Shown in pieces: positions 48,898 to 62,141 of a stretch of DNA of 64,000 nt (positions are counted from its first letter, which is position 1; each line of letters starts with the position of its first letter). A model generated the notes under the pieces. It had not been told where the DNA came from. It saw nothing but the letters and a program-made list of their open reading frames with translations, and ran no database searches. The stretch lies in contig OY294067.1 of assembly GCA_958510875.1 (NCBI GenBank), forward strand, positions 142,333,846 to 142,397,845, in the 5' to 3' direction. The position numbers and the translations under genes are program-made. The stretch comes from Endomychus coccineus (lineage: Eukaryota; Arthropoda; Insecta; Coleoptera; Endomychidae).

Positions 48898-49297
48898 CCT
48901 ATTAGATTTTTATATTTTTGTAAATATAAACCTCTGAAAGGATAGTAGATCATTGATAAACACAATGCGATTCGATGCCCTACCATAGATCAACTATTCA
49001 CGCACATTCATCTAAAGTTCAGTCGTTTTTTGAAGTAAGGATTGTAGGTTAGTACTGCTATGGTTGGCAGTTACTTGACAGTTCTTATTCAAATGACAGC
49101 ATCCTGGTTCTTATATATTTCAATAGAACTGACTGAGAATTGTTCTGGTTAATTATAAACAAGTTTAAAGTTTGTTTGCCTAATTGGCCACTATCGTGTA
49201 TGTAACTTAAGAGATATAGAATTAAATTTTCTGAATTATGAAGATAACTTAGATAATTTAACATAGGATTATAAAGATGAATAAACGTAAAAGATCG

Positions 49298-49370
49298 AAC
49301 CATAGGTGGGATTCGAACCCACATTTCTGGATTTCTAGTCCAGGGTGTTTACCAATTACACCACTTCGGT
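49298..49370 (-). tRNA. tRNA-Ser-like (AGA), copy 105
   Basis: Majority sequence. Confidence 0.8.
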
Positions 49371-49770
49371 CCTATTAGATTTTTATATTTTTGTAAATAT
49401 AAACCTCTGAAAGGATAGTAGATCATTGATAAACACAATGCGATTCGATGCCCTACCATAGATCAACTATTCACGCACATTCATCTAAAGTTCAGTCGTT
49501 TTTTGAAGTAATGATTGTAGGTTAGTACTGCTATGGTTGGCAGTTACTTGACAGTTCTTATTCAAATGACAGCATCCTGGTTCTTATATATTTCAATAGA
49601 ACTGACTGAGAATTGTTCTGGTTAATTATAAACAAGTTTAAAGTTTCTTTGCCTAATTGGCCACTATCGTGTATGTAACTTAAGAGATATAGAATTAAAT
49701 TTTCCGAATTATGAAGATAACTTAGATAATTTAACATAGGATTATAATGATGAATAAACGTAAAAGATCG

Positions 49771-49843
49771 AACCATAGGTGGGATTCGAACCCACATTTC
49801 TGGATTTCTAGTCCAGGGTGTTTACCAATTACACCACTTCGGT
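49771..49843 (-). tRNA. tRNA-Ser-like (AGA), copy 106
   Basis: Majority tRNA; spacer marker gtaatgattg. Confidence 0.8.
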
Positions 49844-50243
49844 CCTATTAGATTTTTATATTTTTGTAAATATAAACCTCTGAAAGGATAGTAGATCATT
49901 GATAAACACAATGTGATTCGATGCCCTACCATAGATCAACTATTCACGCACATTCATCTAAAGTTCAGTCGTTTTTTGAAGTAAGGATTGTAGGTTAGTA
50001 CTGCTATGGTTGGCAGTTACTTGACAGTTCTTATTCAAATGACAGCATCCTGGTTCTTATATATTTCAATAGAACTGACTGAGAATTGTTCTGGTTAATT
50101 ATAAACAAGTTTAAAGTTTCTTTGCCTAATTGGCCACTATCGTGTATGTAACTTAAGAGATATAGAATTAAATTTTCTGAATTATGAAGATAACTTAGAT
50201 AATTTAACATAAGATTATAAAGATGAATAAACGTAAAAGATCG

Positions 50244-50316
50244 AACCATAGGTGGGATTCGAACCCACATTTCTGGATTTCTAGTCCAGGGTGTTTACCA
50301 ATTACACCACTTCGGT
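50244..50316 (-). tRNA. tRNA-Ser-like (AGA), copy 107
   Basis: Majority tRNA; spacer marker acataagatt. Confidence 0.8.
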
Positions 50317-50716
50317 CCTATTAGATTTTTATATTTTTGTAAATATAAACCTCTGAAAGGATAGTAGATCATTGATAAACACAATGCGATTCGATGCCCT
50401 ACCATAGATCAACTATTCACGCACATTCATCTAAAGTTCAGTCGTTTTTTGAAGTAAGGATTGTAGGTTAGTACTGCTATGGTTGGCAGTTACTTGACAG
50501 TTCTTATTCAAATGACAGCATCCTGGTTCTTATATATTTCAATAGAACTGACTGAGAATTGTTCTGGTTAATTATAAACAAGTTTAAAGTTTCTTTGCCT
50601 AATTGGCCACTATCGTGTATGTAACTTAAGAGATATAGAATTAAATTTTCTGAATTATGAAGATAACTTAGATAATTTAACATAGGATTATAAAGATGAA
50701 TAAACGTAAAAGATCG

Positions 50717-50789
50717 AACCATAGGTGGGATTCGAACCCACATTTCTGGATTTCTAGTCCAGGGTGTTTACCAATTACACCACTTCGGT
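50717..50789 (-). tRNA. tRNA-Ser-like (AGA), copy 108
   Basis: Majority sequence. Confidence 0.8.
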
Positions 50790-51189
50790 CCTATTAGATT
50801 TTTATATTTTTGTAAATATAAACCTCTGAAAGGATAGTAGATCATTGATAAACACAATGTGATTCGATGCCCTACCATAGATCAACTATTCACGCACATT
50901 CATCTAAAGTTCAGTCGTTTTTTGAAGTAAGGATTGTAGGTTAGTACTGCTATGGTTGGCAGTTACTTGACAGTTCTTATTCAAATGACAGCATCCTGGT
51001 TCTTATATATTTCAATAGAACTGACTGAGAATTGTTCTGGTTAATTATAAACAAGTTTAAAGTTTCTTTGCTCAATTGGCCACTATCGTGTATGTAACTT
51101 AAGAGATATAGAATTAAATTTTCTGAATTATGAAGATAACTTAGATAATTTAACATAGGATTATAAAGATGAATAAACGTAAAAGATCG

Positions 51190-51262
51190 AACCATAGGTG
51201 GGATTCGAACCCACATTTCTGGATTTCTAGTCCAGGGTGTTTACCATATACACCACTTCGGT
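51190..51262 (-). tRNA. tRNA-Ser-like (AGA), copy 109
   Basis: A15T and T16A, as copy 85. Confidence 0.65.
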
Positions 51263-51662
51263 CCTATTAGATTTTTATATTTTTGTAAATATAAACCTCT
51301 GAAAGGATAGTAGATCATTGATAAACACAATGCGATTCGATGCCCTACCATAGATCAACTATTCACGCACATTCATCTAAAGTTCAGTCGTTTTTTGAAG
51401 TAAGGATTGTAGGTTAGTACTGCTATGGTTGGCAGTTACTTGACAGTTCTTATTCAAATGACAGCATCCTGGTTCTTATATATTTCAATAGAACTGACTG
51501 AGAATTGTTCTGGTTAATTATAAACAAGTTTAAAGTTTCTTTGCCTAATTGGCCACTATCGTGTATGTAACTTAAGAGATATAGAATTGAATTTTCTGAA
51601 TTATGAAGATAACTTAGATAATTTAACATAGGATTATAAAGATGAATAAACGTAAAAGATCG

Positions 51663-51735
51663 AACCATAGGTGGGATTCGAACCCACATTTCTGGATTTC
51701 TAGTCCAGGGTGTTTACCAATTACACCACTTCGGT
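51663..51735 (-). tRNA. tRNA-Ser-like (AGA), copy 110
   Basis: Majority tRNA; leader change aatatgaacc near 51766. Confidence 0.8.
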
Positions 51736-52135
51736 CCTATTAGATTTTTATATTTTTGTAAATATGAACCTCTGAAAGGATAGTAGATCATTGATAAACA
51801 CAATGCGATTCGATGCCCTACCATAGATCAACTATTCACGCACATTCATCTAAAGTTCAGTCGTTTTTTGAAGTGAGGATTGTAGGTTAGTACTGCTATG
51901 GTTGGCAGTTACTTGACAGTTCTTATTCAAATGACAGCATCCTGGTTCTTATATATTTCAATAGAACTGACTGAGAATTGTTCTGGTTAATTATAAACAA
52001 GTTTAAAGTTTCTTTGCCTAATTGGCCACTATCGTGTATGTAACTTAAGAGATATAGAATTAAATTTTCTGAATTATGAAGATAACTTAGATAATTTAAC
52101 ATAGGATTATAAAGATGAATAAACGTAAAAGATCG

Positions 52136-52208
52136 AACGATAGGTGGGATTCGAACCCACATTTCTGGATTTCTAGTCCAGGGTGTTTACCAATTACACC
52201 ACTTCGGT
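52136..52208 (-). tRNA. tRNA-Ser-like (AGA), copy 111
   Basis: G70C (plus 52139) makes a C3-C70 mismatch in the acceptor stem, in addition to A5-A68. Confidence 0.55.
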
Positions 52209-52608
52209 CCTATTAGATTTTTATATTTTTGTAAATATAAACCTCTGAAAGGATAGTAGATCATTGATAAACACAATGCGATTCGATGCCCTACCATAGA
52301 TCAACTATTCACGCACATTCATCTAAAGTTCAGTCGTTTTTTGAAGTAAGGATTGTAGGTTAGTACTGCTATGGTTGGCAGTTACTTGACAGTTCTTATT
52401 CAAATGACAGCATCCTGGTTCTTATATATTTCAATAGAACTGACTGAGAATTGTTCTGGTTAATTATAAACAAGTTTAAAGTTTCTTTGCCTAATTGGCC
52501 ACTATCGTGTATGTAACTTAAGAGATATAGAATTAAATTTTCTGAATTATGAAGATAACTTAGATAATTTAACATAGGATTATAAAGATGAATAAACGTA
52601 AAAGATCG

Positions 52609-52681
52609 AACCATAGGTGGGATTCGAACCCACATTTCTGGATTTCTAGTCCAGGGTGTTTACCAATTACACCACTTCGGT
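52609..52681 (-). tRNA. tRNA-Ser-like (AGA), copy 112
   Basis: Majority sequence. Confidence 0.8.
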
Positions 52682-53081
52682 CCTATTAGATTTTTATATT
52701 TTTGTAAATATAAACCTCTGAAAGGATAGTAGATCATTGATAAACACAATGCGATTCGATGCCCTACCATAGATCAACTATTCACGCACATTCATCTAAA
52801 GTTCAGTCGTTTTTTGAAGTAAGGATTGTAGGTTAGTACTGCTATGGTTGGCAGTTACTTGACAGTTCTTATTCAAATGACAGCATCCTGGTTCTTATAT
52901 ATTTCAATAGAACTGACTGAGAATTGTTCTGGTTAATTATAAACAAGTTTAAAGTTTCTTTGCCTAATTGGCCACTATCGTGTATGTAACTTAAGAGATA
53001 TAGAATTAAATTTTCTGAATTATGAAGATAACTTAGATAATTTAACATAGGATTATAAAGATGAATAAACGTAAAAGATCG

Positions 53082-53154
53082 AACCATAGGTGGGATTCGA
53101 ACCCACATTTCTGGATTTCTAGTCCAGGGTGTTTACCAATTACACCACTTCGGT
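53082..53154 (-). tRNA. tRNA-Ser-like (AGA), copy 113
   Basis: Majority sequence. Confidence 0.8.
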
Positions 53155-53554
53155 CCTATTAGATTTTTATATTTTTGTAAATATAAACCTCTGAAAGGAT
53201 AGTAGATCATTGATAAACACAATGCGATTCGATGCCCTACCATAGATCAACTATTCACGCACATTCATCTAAAGTTCAGTCGTTTTTCGAAGTAAGGATT
53301 GTAGGTTAGTACTGCTATGGTTGGCAGTTACTTGACAGTTCTTATTCAAATGACAGCATCCTGGTTCTTATATATTTCAATAGAACTGACTGAGAATTGT
53401 TCTGGTTAATTATAAACAAGTTTAAAGTTTCTTTGCCTAATTGGCCACTATCGTGTATGTAACTTAAGAGATATAGAATTAAATTTTCTGAATTATGAAG
53501 ATAACTTAGATAATTTAACATAGGATTATAAAGATGAATAAACGTAAAAGATCG

Positions 53555-53627
53555 AACCATAGGTGGGATTCGAACCCACATTTCTGGATTTCTAGTCCAG
53601 GGTGTTTACCAATTACACCACTTCGGT
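53555..53627 (-). tRNA. tRNA-Ser-like (AGA), copy 114
   Basis: Majority sequence. Confidence 0.8.
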
Positions 53628-54027
53628 CCTATTAGATTTTTATATTTTTGTAAATATAAACCTCTGAAAGGATAGTAGATCATTGATGAACACAATGTGA
53701 TTCGATGCCCTACCATAGATCAACTATTCACGCACATTCATCTAAAGTTCAGTCGTTTTTTGAAGTAAGGATTGTAGGTTAGTACTGCTATGGTTGGCAG
53801 TTACTTGACAGTTCTTATTCAAATGACAGCATCCTGGTTCTTATATATTTCAATAGAACTGACTGAGAATTGTTCTGGTTAATTATAAACAAGTTTAAAG
53901 TTTCTTTGCCTAATTGGCCACTATCGTGTATGTAACTTAAGAGATATAGAATTAAATTTTCTGAATTATGAAGATAACTTAGATAATTTAACATAGGATT
54001 ATAAAGATGAATAAACGTAAAAGATCG

Positions 54028-54100
54028 AACCATAGGTGGGATTCGAACCCACATTTCTGGATTTCTAGTCCAGGGTGTTTACCAATCACACCACTTCGGT
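54028..54100 (-). tRNA. tRNA-Ser-like (AGA), copy 115
   Basis: A14G. Confidence 0.6.
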
Positions 54101-54500
54101 CCTATTAGATTTTTATATTTTTGTAAATATAAACCTCTGAAAGGATAGTAGATCATTGATAAACACAATGCGATTCGATGCCCTACCATAGATCAACTAT
54201 TCACGCACATTCATCTAAAGTTCAGTCGTTTTTTGAAGTAAGGATTGTAGGTTAGTACTGCTATGGTTGGCAGTTACTTGACAGTTCTTATTCAAATGAC
54301 AGCATCCTGGTTCTTATATATTTCAATAGAACTGACTGAGAATTGTTCTGGTTAATTATAAACAAGTTTAAAGTTTCTTTGCCTAATTGGCCACTATCGT
54401 GTATGTAACTTAAGAGATATAGAATTAAATTTTCTGAATTATGAAGATAACTTAGATAATTTAACATAGGATTATAAAGATGAATAAACGTAAAAGATCG

Positions 54501-54573
54501 AACCATAGGTGGGATTCGAACCCATATTTCTGGATTTCTAGTCCAGGGTGTTTACCAATTACACCACTTCGGT
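54501..54573 (-). tRNA. tRNA-Ser-like (AGA), copy 116
   Basis: G49A. Confidence 0.7.
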
Positions 54574-54973
54574 CCTATTAGATTTTTATATTTTTGTAAA
54601 TATAAACCTCTGAAAGGATAGTAGATCATTGATAAACACAATGCGTTTCGATGCCCTACCATAGATCAACTATTCACGCTCATTCATCTAAAGTTCAGTC
54701 GTTTTTTGAAGTAAGGATTGTAGGTTAGTACTGCTATGGTTGGCAGTTACTTGACAGTTCTTATTCAAATGACAGCATCCTGGTTCTTATATATTTCAAT
54801 AGAACTGACTGAGAATTGTTCTGGTTAATTATAAACAAGTTTAAAGTTTCTTTGCCTAATTGGCCACTATCGTGTATGTAACTTAAGAGATATAGAATTA
54901 AATTTTCTGAATTATGAAGATAACTTAGATAATTTAACATAGGATTATAAAGATGAATAAACGTAAAAGATCG

Positions 54974-55046
54974 AACCATAGGTGGGATTCGAACCCACAT
55001 TTCTGGATTTCTAGTCCAGGGTGTTTACCAATTACACCACTTCGGT
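54974..55046 (-). tRNA. tRNA-Ser-like (AGA), copy 117
   Basis: Majority sequence. Confidence 0.8.
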
Positions 55047-55446
55047 CCTATTAGATTTTTATATTTTTGTAAATATAAACCTCTGAAAGGATAGTAGATC
55101 ATTGATAAACACAATGTGATTCGATGCCCTACCATAGATCAACTATTCACGCATATTCATCTAAAGTTCAGTCGTTTTTTGAAGTAAGGATTGTAGGTTA
55201 GTACTGCTATGGTTGGCAGTTACTTGACAGTTCTTATTCAAATGACAGCATCCTGGTTCTTATATATTTCAATAGAACTGACTGAGAATTGTTCTGGTTA
55301 ATTATAAACAAGTTTAAAGTTTCTTTGCCTAATTGGCCACTATCGTGTATGTAACTTAAGAGATATAGAATTAAATTTTCTGGATTATGAAGATAACTTA
55401 GATAATTTAACATAGGATTATAAAGATGAATAAACGTAAAAGATCG

Positions 55447-55519
55447 AACCATAGGTGGGATTCGAACCCACATTTCTGGATTTCTAGTCCAGGGTGTTTA
55501 CCAATTACACCACTTCGGT
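55447..55519 (-). tRNA. tRNA-Ser-like (AGA), copy 118
   Basis: Majority tRNA; leader TATA-like motif changed near 55532. Confidence 0.8.
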
Positions 55520-55919
55520 CCTATTAGATTTCTATATTTTTGTAAATATAAACCTCTGAAAGGATAGTAGATCATTGATAAACACAATGCGATTCGATGC
55601 CCTACCATAGATCAACTATTCACGCACATTCATCTAAAGTTCAGTCGTTTTTTGAAGTAAGGATTGTAGGTTAGTACTGCTATGGTTGGCAGTTACTTGA
55701 CAGTTCTTATTCAAATGACAGCATCCTGGTTCTTATATATTTCAATAGAACTGACTGAGAATTGTTCTGGTTAATTATAAACAAGTTTAAAGTTTCTTTG
55801 CCTAATTGGCCACTATCGTGTATGTAACTTAAGAGATATAGAATTAAATTTTCTGAATTATGAAGATAACTTAGATAATTTAACATAGGATTATAAAGAT
55901 GAATAAACGTAAAAGATCG

Positions 55920-55992
55920 AACCATAGGTGGGATTCGAACCCACATTTCTGGATTTCTAGTCCAGGGTGTTTACCAATTACACCACTTCGGT
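55920..55992 (-). tRNA. tRNA-Ser-like (AGA), copy 119
   Basis: Majority sequence. Confidence 0.8.
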
Positions 55993-56392
55993 CCTATTAG
56001 ATTTTTATATTTTTGTAAATATAAACCTCTGAAAGGATAGTAGATCATTGATAAACACAATGCGATTCGATGCCCTACCATAGATCAACTATTCACGCAC
56101 ATTCATCTAAAGTTCAGTCGTTTTTTGAAGTAAGGATTGTAGGTTAGTACTGCTATGGTTGGCAGTTACTTGACAGTTCTTATTCAAATGACAGCATCCT
56201 GGTTCTTATATATTTCAATAGAACTGACTGAGAATTGTTCTGGTTAATTATAAACAAGTTTAAAGTTTCTTTGCCTAATTGGCCACTATCGTGTATGTAA
56301 CTTAAGAGATATAGAATTAAATTTTCTTAATTATGAAGATAACTTAGATAATTTAACATAGGATTATAAAGATGAATAAACGTAAAAGATCG

Positions 56393-56465
56393 AACCATAG
56401 GTGGGATTCGAACCCACATTTCTGGATTTCTAGTCCAGGGTGTTTACCAATTACACCACTTCGGT
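56393..56465 (-). tRNA. tRNA-Ser-like (AGA), copy 120
   Basis: Majority tRNA; spacer change near 56328. Confidence 0.8.
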
Positions 56466-56865
56466 CCTATTAGATTTTTATATTTTTGTAAATATAAACC
56501 TCTGAAAGGATAGTAGATCATTGATAAACACAATGCGATTCGATGCCCTACCATAGATCAACTATTCACGCACATTCATCTAAAGTTCAGTCGTTTTTTG
56601 AAGTAAGGATTGTAGGTTAGTACTGCTATGGTTGGCAGTTACTTGACAGTTCTTATTCAAATGACAGCATCCTGGTCCTTATATATTTCAATAGAACTGA
56701 CTGAGAATTGTTCTGGTTAATTATAAACAAGTTTAAAGTTTCTTTGCCTAATTGGCCACTATCGTGTATGTAACTTAAGAGATATAGAATTAAATTTTCT
56801 GAATTATGAAGATAACTTAGATAATTTAACATAGGATTATAAAGATGAATAAACGTAAAAGATCG

Positions 56866-56938
56866 AACCATAGGTGGGATTCGAACCCACATTTCTGGAT
56901 TTCTAGTCCAGGGTGTTTACCAATTACACCACTTCGGT
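56866..56938 (-). tRNA. tRNA-Ser-like (AGA), copy 121
   Basis: Majority tRNA; leader changed near 56957. Confidence 0.8.
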
Positions 56939-57338
56939 CCTATTAGATTTTTATATCTTTGTAAATATAAACCTCTGAAAGGATAGTAGATCATTGATAA
57001 ACACAATGCGATTCGATGCCCTACCATAGATCAACTATTCACGCACATTCATCTAAAGTTCAGTCGTTTTTTGAAGTAAGGATTGTAGGTTAGTACTGCT
57101 ATGGTTGGCAGTTACTTGACAGTTCTTATTCAAATGACAGCATCCTGGTTCTTATATATTTCAATAGAACTGACTGAGAATTGTTCTGGTTAATTATAAA
57201 CAAGTTTAAAGTTTCTTTGCCTAATTGGCCACTATCGTGTATGTAACTTAAGAGATATAGAATTAAATTTTCTGAATTATGAAGATAACTTAGATAATTT
57301 AACATAGGATTATAAAGATGAATAAACGTAAAAGATCG

Positions 57339-57411
57339 AACCATAGGTGGGATTCGAACCCACATTTCTGGATTTCTAGTCCAGGGTGTTTACCAATTAC
57401 ACCACTTCGGT
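57339..57411 (-). tRNA. tRNA-Ser-like (AGA), copy 122
   Basis: Majority sequence. Confidence 0.8.
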
Positions 57412-57811
57412 CCTATTAGATTTTTATATTTTTGTAAATATAAACCTCTGAAAGGATAGTAGATCATTGATAAACACAATGCGATTCGATGCCCTACCAT
57501 AGATCAACTATTCACGCACATTCATCTAAAGTTCAGTCGTTTTTTGAAGTAAGGATTGTAGGTTAGTACTGCTATGGTTGGCAGTTACTTGACAGTTCTT
57601 ATTCAAATGACAGCATCCTGGTTCTTATATATTTCAATAGAACTGACTGAGAATTGTTCTGGTTAATTATAAACGAGTTTAAAGTTTCTTTGCCTAATTG
57701 GCCACTATCGTGTATGTAACTTAAGAGATATAGAATTAAATTTTCTGAATTATGAAGATAACTTAGATAATTTAACATAGGATTATAAAGATGAATAAAC
57801 GTAAAAGATCG

Positions 57812-57884
57812 AACCATAGGTGGGATTCGAACCCACATTTCTGGATTTCTAGTCCAGGGTGTTTACCAATTACACCACTTCGGT
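57812..57884 (-). tRNA. tRNA-Ser-like (AGA), copy 123
   Basis: Majority tRNA; leader change aatatgaacc near 57915. Confidence 0.8.
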
Positions 57885-58284
57885 CCTATTAGATTTTTAT
57901 ATTTTTGTAAATATGAACCTCTGAAAGGATAGTAGATCATTGATAAACACAATGCGATTCGATGCCCTACCATAGATCAACTATTCACGCACATTCATCT
58001 AAAGTTCAGTCGTTTTTTGAAGTGAGGATTGTAGGTTAGTACTGCTATGGTTGGCAGTTACTTGACAGTTCTTATTCAAATGACAGCATCCTGGTTCTTA
58101 TATATTTCAATAGAACTGACTGAGAATTGTTCTGGTTAATTATAAACAAGTTTAAAGTTTCTTTGCCTAATTGGCCACTATCGTGTATGTAACTTAAGAG
58201 ATATAGAATTAAATTTTCTGAATTATGAAGATAACTTAGATAATTTAACATAGGATTATAAAGATGAATAAACGTAAAAGATCG

Positions 58285-58357
58285 AACGATAGGTGGGATT
58301 CGAACCCACATTTCTGGATTTCTAGTCCAGGGTGTTTACCAATTACACCACTTCGGT
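58285..58357 (-). tRNA. tRNA-Ser-like (AGA), copy 124
   Basis: G70C, as copy 111, 13 units away. Confidence 0.55.
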
Positions 58358-58757
58358 CCTATTAGATTTTTATATTTTTGTAAATATAAACCTCTGAAAG
58401 GATAGTAGATCATTGATAAACACAATGCGATTCGATGCCCTACCATAGATCAACTATTCACGCACATTCATCTAAAGTTCAGTCGTTTTTTGAAGTAAGG
58501 ATTGTAGGTTAGTACTGCTATGGTTGGCAGTTACTTGACAGTTCTTATTCAAATGACAGCATCCTGGTTCTTATATATTTCAATAGAACTGACTGAGAAT
58601 TGTTCTGGTTAATTATAAACAAGTTTAAAGTTTCTTTGCCTAATTGGCCACTATCGTGTATGTAACTTAAGAGATATAGAATTAAATTTTCTGAATTATG
58701 AAGATAACTTAGATAATTTAACATAGGATTATAAAGATGAATAAACGTAAAAGATCG

Positions 58758-58830
58758 AACCATAGGTGGGATTCGAACCCACATTTCTGGATTTCTAGTC
58801 CAGGGTGTTTACCAATTACACCACTTCGGT
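58758..58830 (-). tRNA. tRNA-Ser-like (AGA), copy 125
   Basis: Majority sequence. Confidence 0.8.
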
Positions 58831-59230
58831 CCTATTAGATTTTTATATTTTTGTAAATATAAACCTCTGAAAGGATAGTAGATCATTGATAAACACAATG
58901 CGATTCGATGCCCTACCATAGATCAACTATTCACGCACATTCATCTAAAGTTCAGTCGTTTTTTGAAGTAAGGATTGTAGGTTAGTACTGCTATGGTTGG
59001 CAGTTACTTGACAGTTCTTATTCAAATGACAGCATCCTGGTTCTTATATATTTCAATAGAACTGACTGAGAATTGTTCTGGTTAATTATAAACAAGTTTA
59101 AAGTTTCTTTGCCTAATTGGCCACTATCGTGTATGTAACTTAAGAGATATAGAATTAAATTTTCTGAATTATGAAGATAACTTAGATAATTTAACATAGG
59201 ATTATAAAGATGAATAAACGTAAAAGATCG

Positions 59231-59303
59231 AACCATAGGTGGGATTCGAACCCACATTTCTGGATTTCTAGTCCAGGGTGTTTACCAATTACACCACTTC
59301 GGT
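59231..59303 (-). tRNA. tRNA-Ser-like (AGA), copy 126
   Basis: Majority sequence. Confidence 0.8.
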
Positions 59304-59703
59304 CCTATTAGATTTTTATATTTTTGTAAATATAAACCTCTGAAAGGATAGTAGATCATTGATAAACACAATGCGATTCGATGCCCTACCATAGATCAAC
59401 TATTCACGCACATTCATCTAAAGTTCAGTCGTTTTTCGAAGTAAGGATTGTAGGTTAGTACTGCTATGGTTGGCAGTTACTTGACAGTTCTTATTCAAAT
59501 GACAGCATCCTGGTTCTTATATATTTCAATAGAACTGACTGAGAATTGTTCTGGTTAATTATAAACAAGTTTAAAGTTTCTTTGCCTAATTGGCCACTAT
59601 CGTGTATGTAACTTAAGAGATATAGAATTAAATTTTCTGAATTATGAAGATAACTTAGATAATTTAACATAGGATTATAAAGATGAATAAACGTAAAAGA
59701 TCG

Positions 59704-59776
59704 AACCATAGGTGGGATTCGAACCCACATTTCTGGATTTCTAGTCCAGGGTGTTTACCAATTACACCACTTCGGT
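59704..59776 (-). tRNA. tRNA-Ser-like (AGA), copy 127
   Basis: Majority sequence. Confidence 0.8.
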
Positions 59777-60176
59777 CCTATTAGATTTTTATATTTTTGT
59801 AAATATAAACCTCTGAAAGGATAGTAGATCATTGATGAACACAATGTGATTCGATGCCCTACCATAGATCAACTATTCACGCACATTCATCTAAAGTTCA
59901 GTCGTTTTTTGAAGTAAGGATTGTAGGTTAGTACTGCTATGGTTGGCAGTTACTTGACAGTTCTTATTCAAATGACAGCATCCTGGTTCTTATATATTTC
60001 AATAGAACTGACTGAGAATTGTTCTGGTTAATTATAAACAAGTTTAAAGTTTCTTTGCCTAATTGGCCACTATCGTGTATGTAACTTAAGAGATATAGAA
60101 TTAAATTTTCTGAATTATGAAGATAACTTAGATAATTTAACATAGGATTATAAAGATGAATAAACGTAAAAGATCG

Positions 60177-60249
60177 AACCATAGGTGGGATTCGAACCCA
60201 CATTTCTGGATTTCTAGTCCAGGGTGTTTACCAATCACACCACTTCGGT
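60177..60249 (-). tRNA. tRNA-Ser-like (AGA), copy 128
   Basis: A14G. Confidence 0.6.
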
Positions 60250-60649
60250 CCTATTAGATTTTTATATTTTTGTAAATATAAACCTCTGAAAGGATAGTAG
60301 ATCATTGATAAACACAATGCGATTCGATGCCCTACCATAGATCAACTATTCACGCACATTCATCTAAAGTTCAGTCGTTTTTTGAAGTAAGGATTGTAGG
60401 TTAGTACTGCTATGGTTGGCAGTTACTTGACAGTTCTTATTCAAATGACAGCATCCTGGTTCTTATATATTTCAATAGAACTGACTGAGAATTGTTCTGG
60501 TTAATTATAAACAAGTTTAAAGTTTCTTTGCCTAATTGGCCACTATCGTGTATGTAACTTAAGAGATATAGAATTAAATTTTCTGAATTATGAAGATAAC
60601 TTAGATAATTTAACATAGGATTATAAAGATGAATAAACGTAAAAGATCG

Positions 60650-60722
60650 AACCATAGGTGGGATTCGAACCCATATTTCTGGATTTCTAGTCCAGGGTGT
60701 TTACCAATTACACCACTTCGGT
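60650..60722 (-). tRNA. tRNA-Ser-like (AGA), copy 129
   Basis: G49A. Confidence 0.7.
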
Positions 60723-61122
60723 CCTATTAGATTTTTATATTTTTGTAAATATAAACCTCTGAAAGGATAGTAGATCATTGATAAACACAATGCGTTTCGA
60801 TGCCCTACCATAGATCAACTATTCACGCTCATTCATCTAAAGTTCAGTCGTTTTTTGAAGTAAGGATTGTAGGTTAGTACTGCTATGGTTGGCAGTTACT
60901 TGACAGTTCTTATTCAAATGACAGCATCCTGGTTCTTATATATTTCAATAGAACTGACTGAGAATTGTTCTGGTTAATTATAAACAAGTTTAAAGTTTCT
61001 TTGCCTAATTGGCCACTATCGTGTATGTAACTTAAGAGATATAGAATTAAATTTTCTGAATTATGAAGATAACTTAGATAATTTAACATAGGATTATAAA
61101 GATGAATAAACGTAAAAGATCG

Positions 61123-61195
61123 AACCATAGGTGGGATTCGAACCCACATTTCTGGATTTCTAGTCCAGGGTGTTTACCAATTACACCACTTCGGT
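61123..61195 (-). tRNA. tRNA-Ser-like (AGA), copy 130
   Basis: Majority sequence. Confidence 0.8.
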
Positions 61196-61595
61196 CCTAT
61201 TAGATTTTTATATTTTTGTAAATATAAACCTCTGAAAGGATAGTAGATCATTGATAAACACAATGCGATTCGATGCCCTACCATAGATCAACTATTCACG
61301 CACATTCATCTAAAGTTCAGTCGTTTTTCGAAGTAAGGATTGTAGGTTAGTACTGCTATGGTTGGCAGTTACTTGACAGTTCTTATTCAAATGACAGCAT
61401 CCTGGTTCTTATATATTTCAATAGAACTGACTGAGAATTGTTCTGGTTAATTATAAACAAGTTTAAAGTTTCTTTGCCTAATTGGCCACTATCGTGTATG
61501 TAACTTAAGAGATATAGAATTAAATTTTCTGAATTATGAAGATAACTTAGATAATTTAACATAGGATTATAAAGATGAATAAACGTAAAAGATCG

Positions 61596-61668
61596 AACCA
61601 TAGGTGGGATTCGAACCCACATTTCTGGATTTCTAGTCCAGGGTGTTTACCAATTACACCACTTCGGT
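61596..61668 (-). tRNA. tRNA-Ser-like (AGA), copy 131
   Basis: Majority sequence. Confidence 0.8.
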
Positions 61669-62068
61669 CCTATTAGATTTTTATATTTTTGTAAATATAA
61701 ACCTCTGAAAGGATAGTAGATCATTGATGAACACAATGTGATTCGATGCCCTACCATAGATCAACTATTCACGCACATTCATCTAAAGTTCAGTCGTTTT
61801 TTGAAGTAAGGATTGTAGGTTAGTACTGCTATGGTTGGCAGTTACTTGACAGTTCTTATTCAAATGACAGCATCCTGGTTCTTATATATTTCAATAGAAC
61901 TGACTGAGAATTGTTCTGGTTAATTATAAACAAGTTTAAAGTTTCTTTGCCTAATTGGCCACTATCGTGTATGTAACTTAAGAGATATAGAATTAAATTT
62001 TCTGAATTATGAAGATAACTTAGATAATTTAACATAGGATTATAAAGATGAATAAACGTAAAAGATCG

Positions 62069-62141
62069 AACCATAGGTGGGATTCGAACCCACATTTCTG
62101 GATTTCTAGTCCAGGGTGTTTACCAATCACACCACTTCGGT
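62069..62141 (-). tRNA. tRNA-Ser-like (AGA), copy 132
   Basis: A14G. Confidence 0.6.

Larger units (their letters stand above)
48512..50876. repeat. six-unit block, copy 2 (first five units)
   Basis: The first five units repeat 45674-48038 marker for marker. The next unit (50877-51349) departs, carrying spacer tttgctcaatt and tRNA A15T/T16A. Confidence 0.85.
51823..57971. repeat. 13-unit higher-order period (6149 bp), copy 1
   Basis: Markers in order: gtgaggattg with tRNA G70C; two majority units; spacer tttttcgaag; spacer gatgaacacaatgtg region with tRNA A14G; tRNA G49A; spacer gcgtttcg with cacgctcatt; spacer cgcatattc; then less marked units. The series restarts at 57972. Confidence 0.85.
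57972..61282. repeat. 13-unit period, copy 2, first seven units
   Basis: It repeats the first seven units of the block at 51823 with the same markers, beginning with gtgaggattg and tRNA G70C. Confidence 0.85.
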
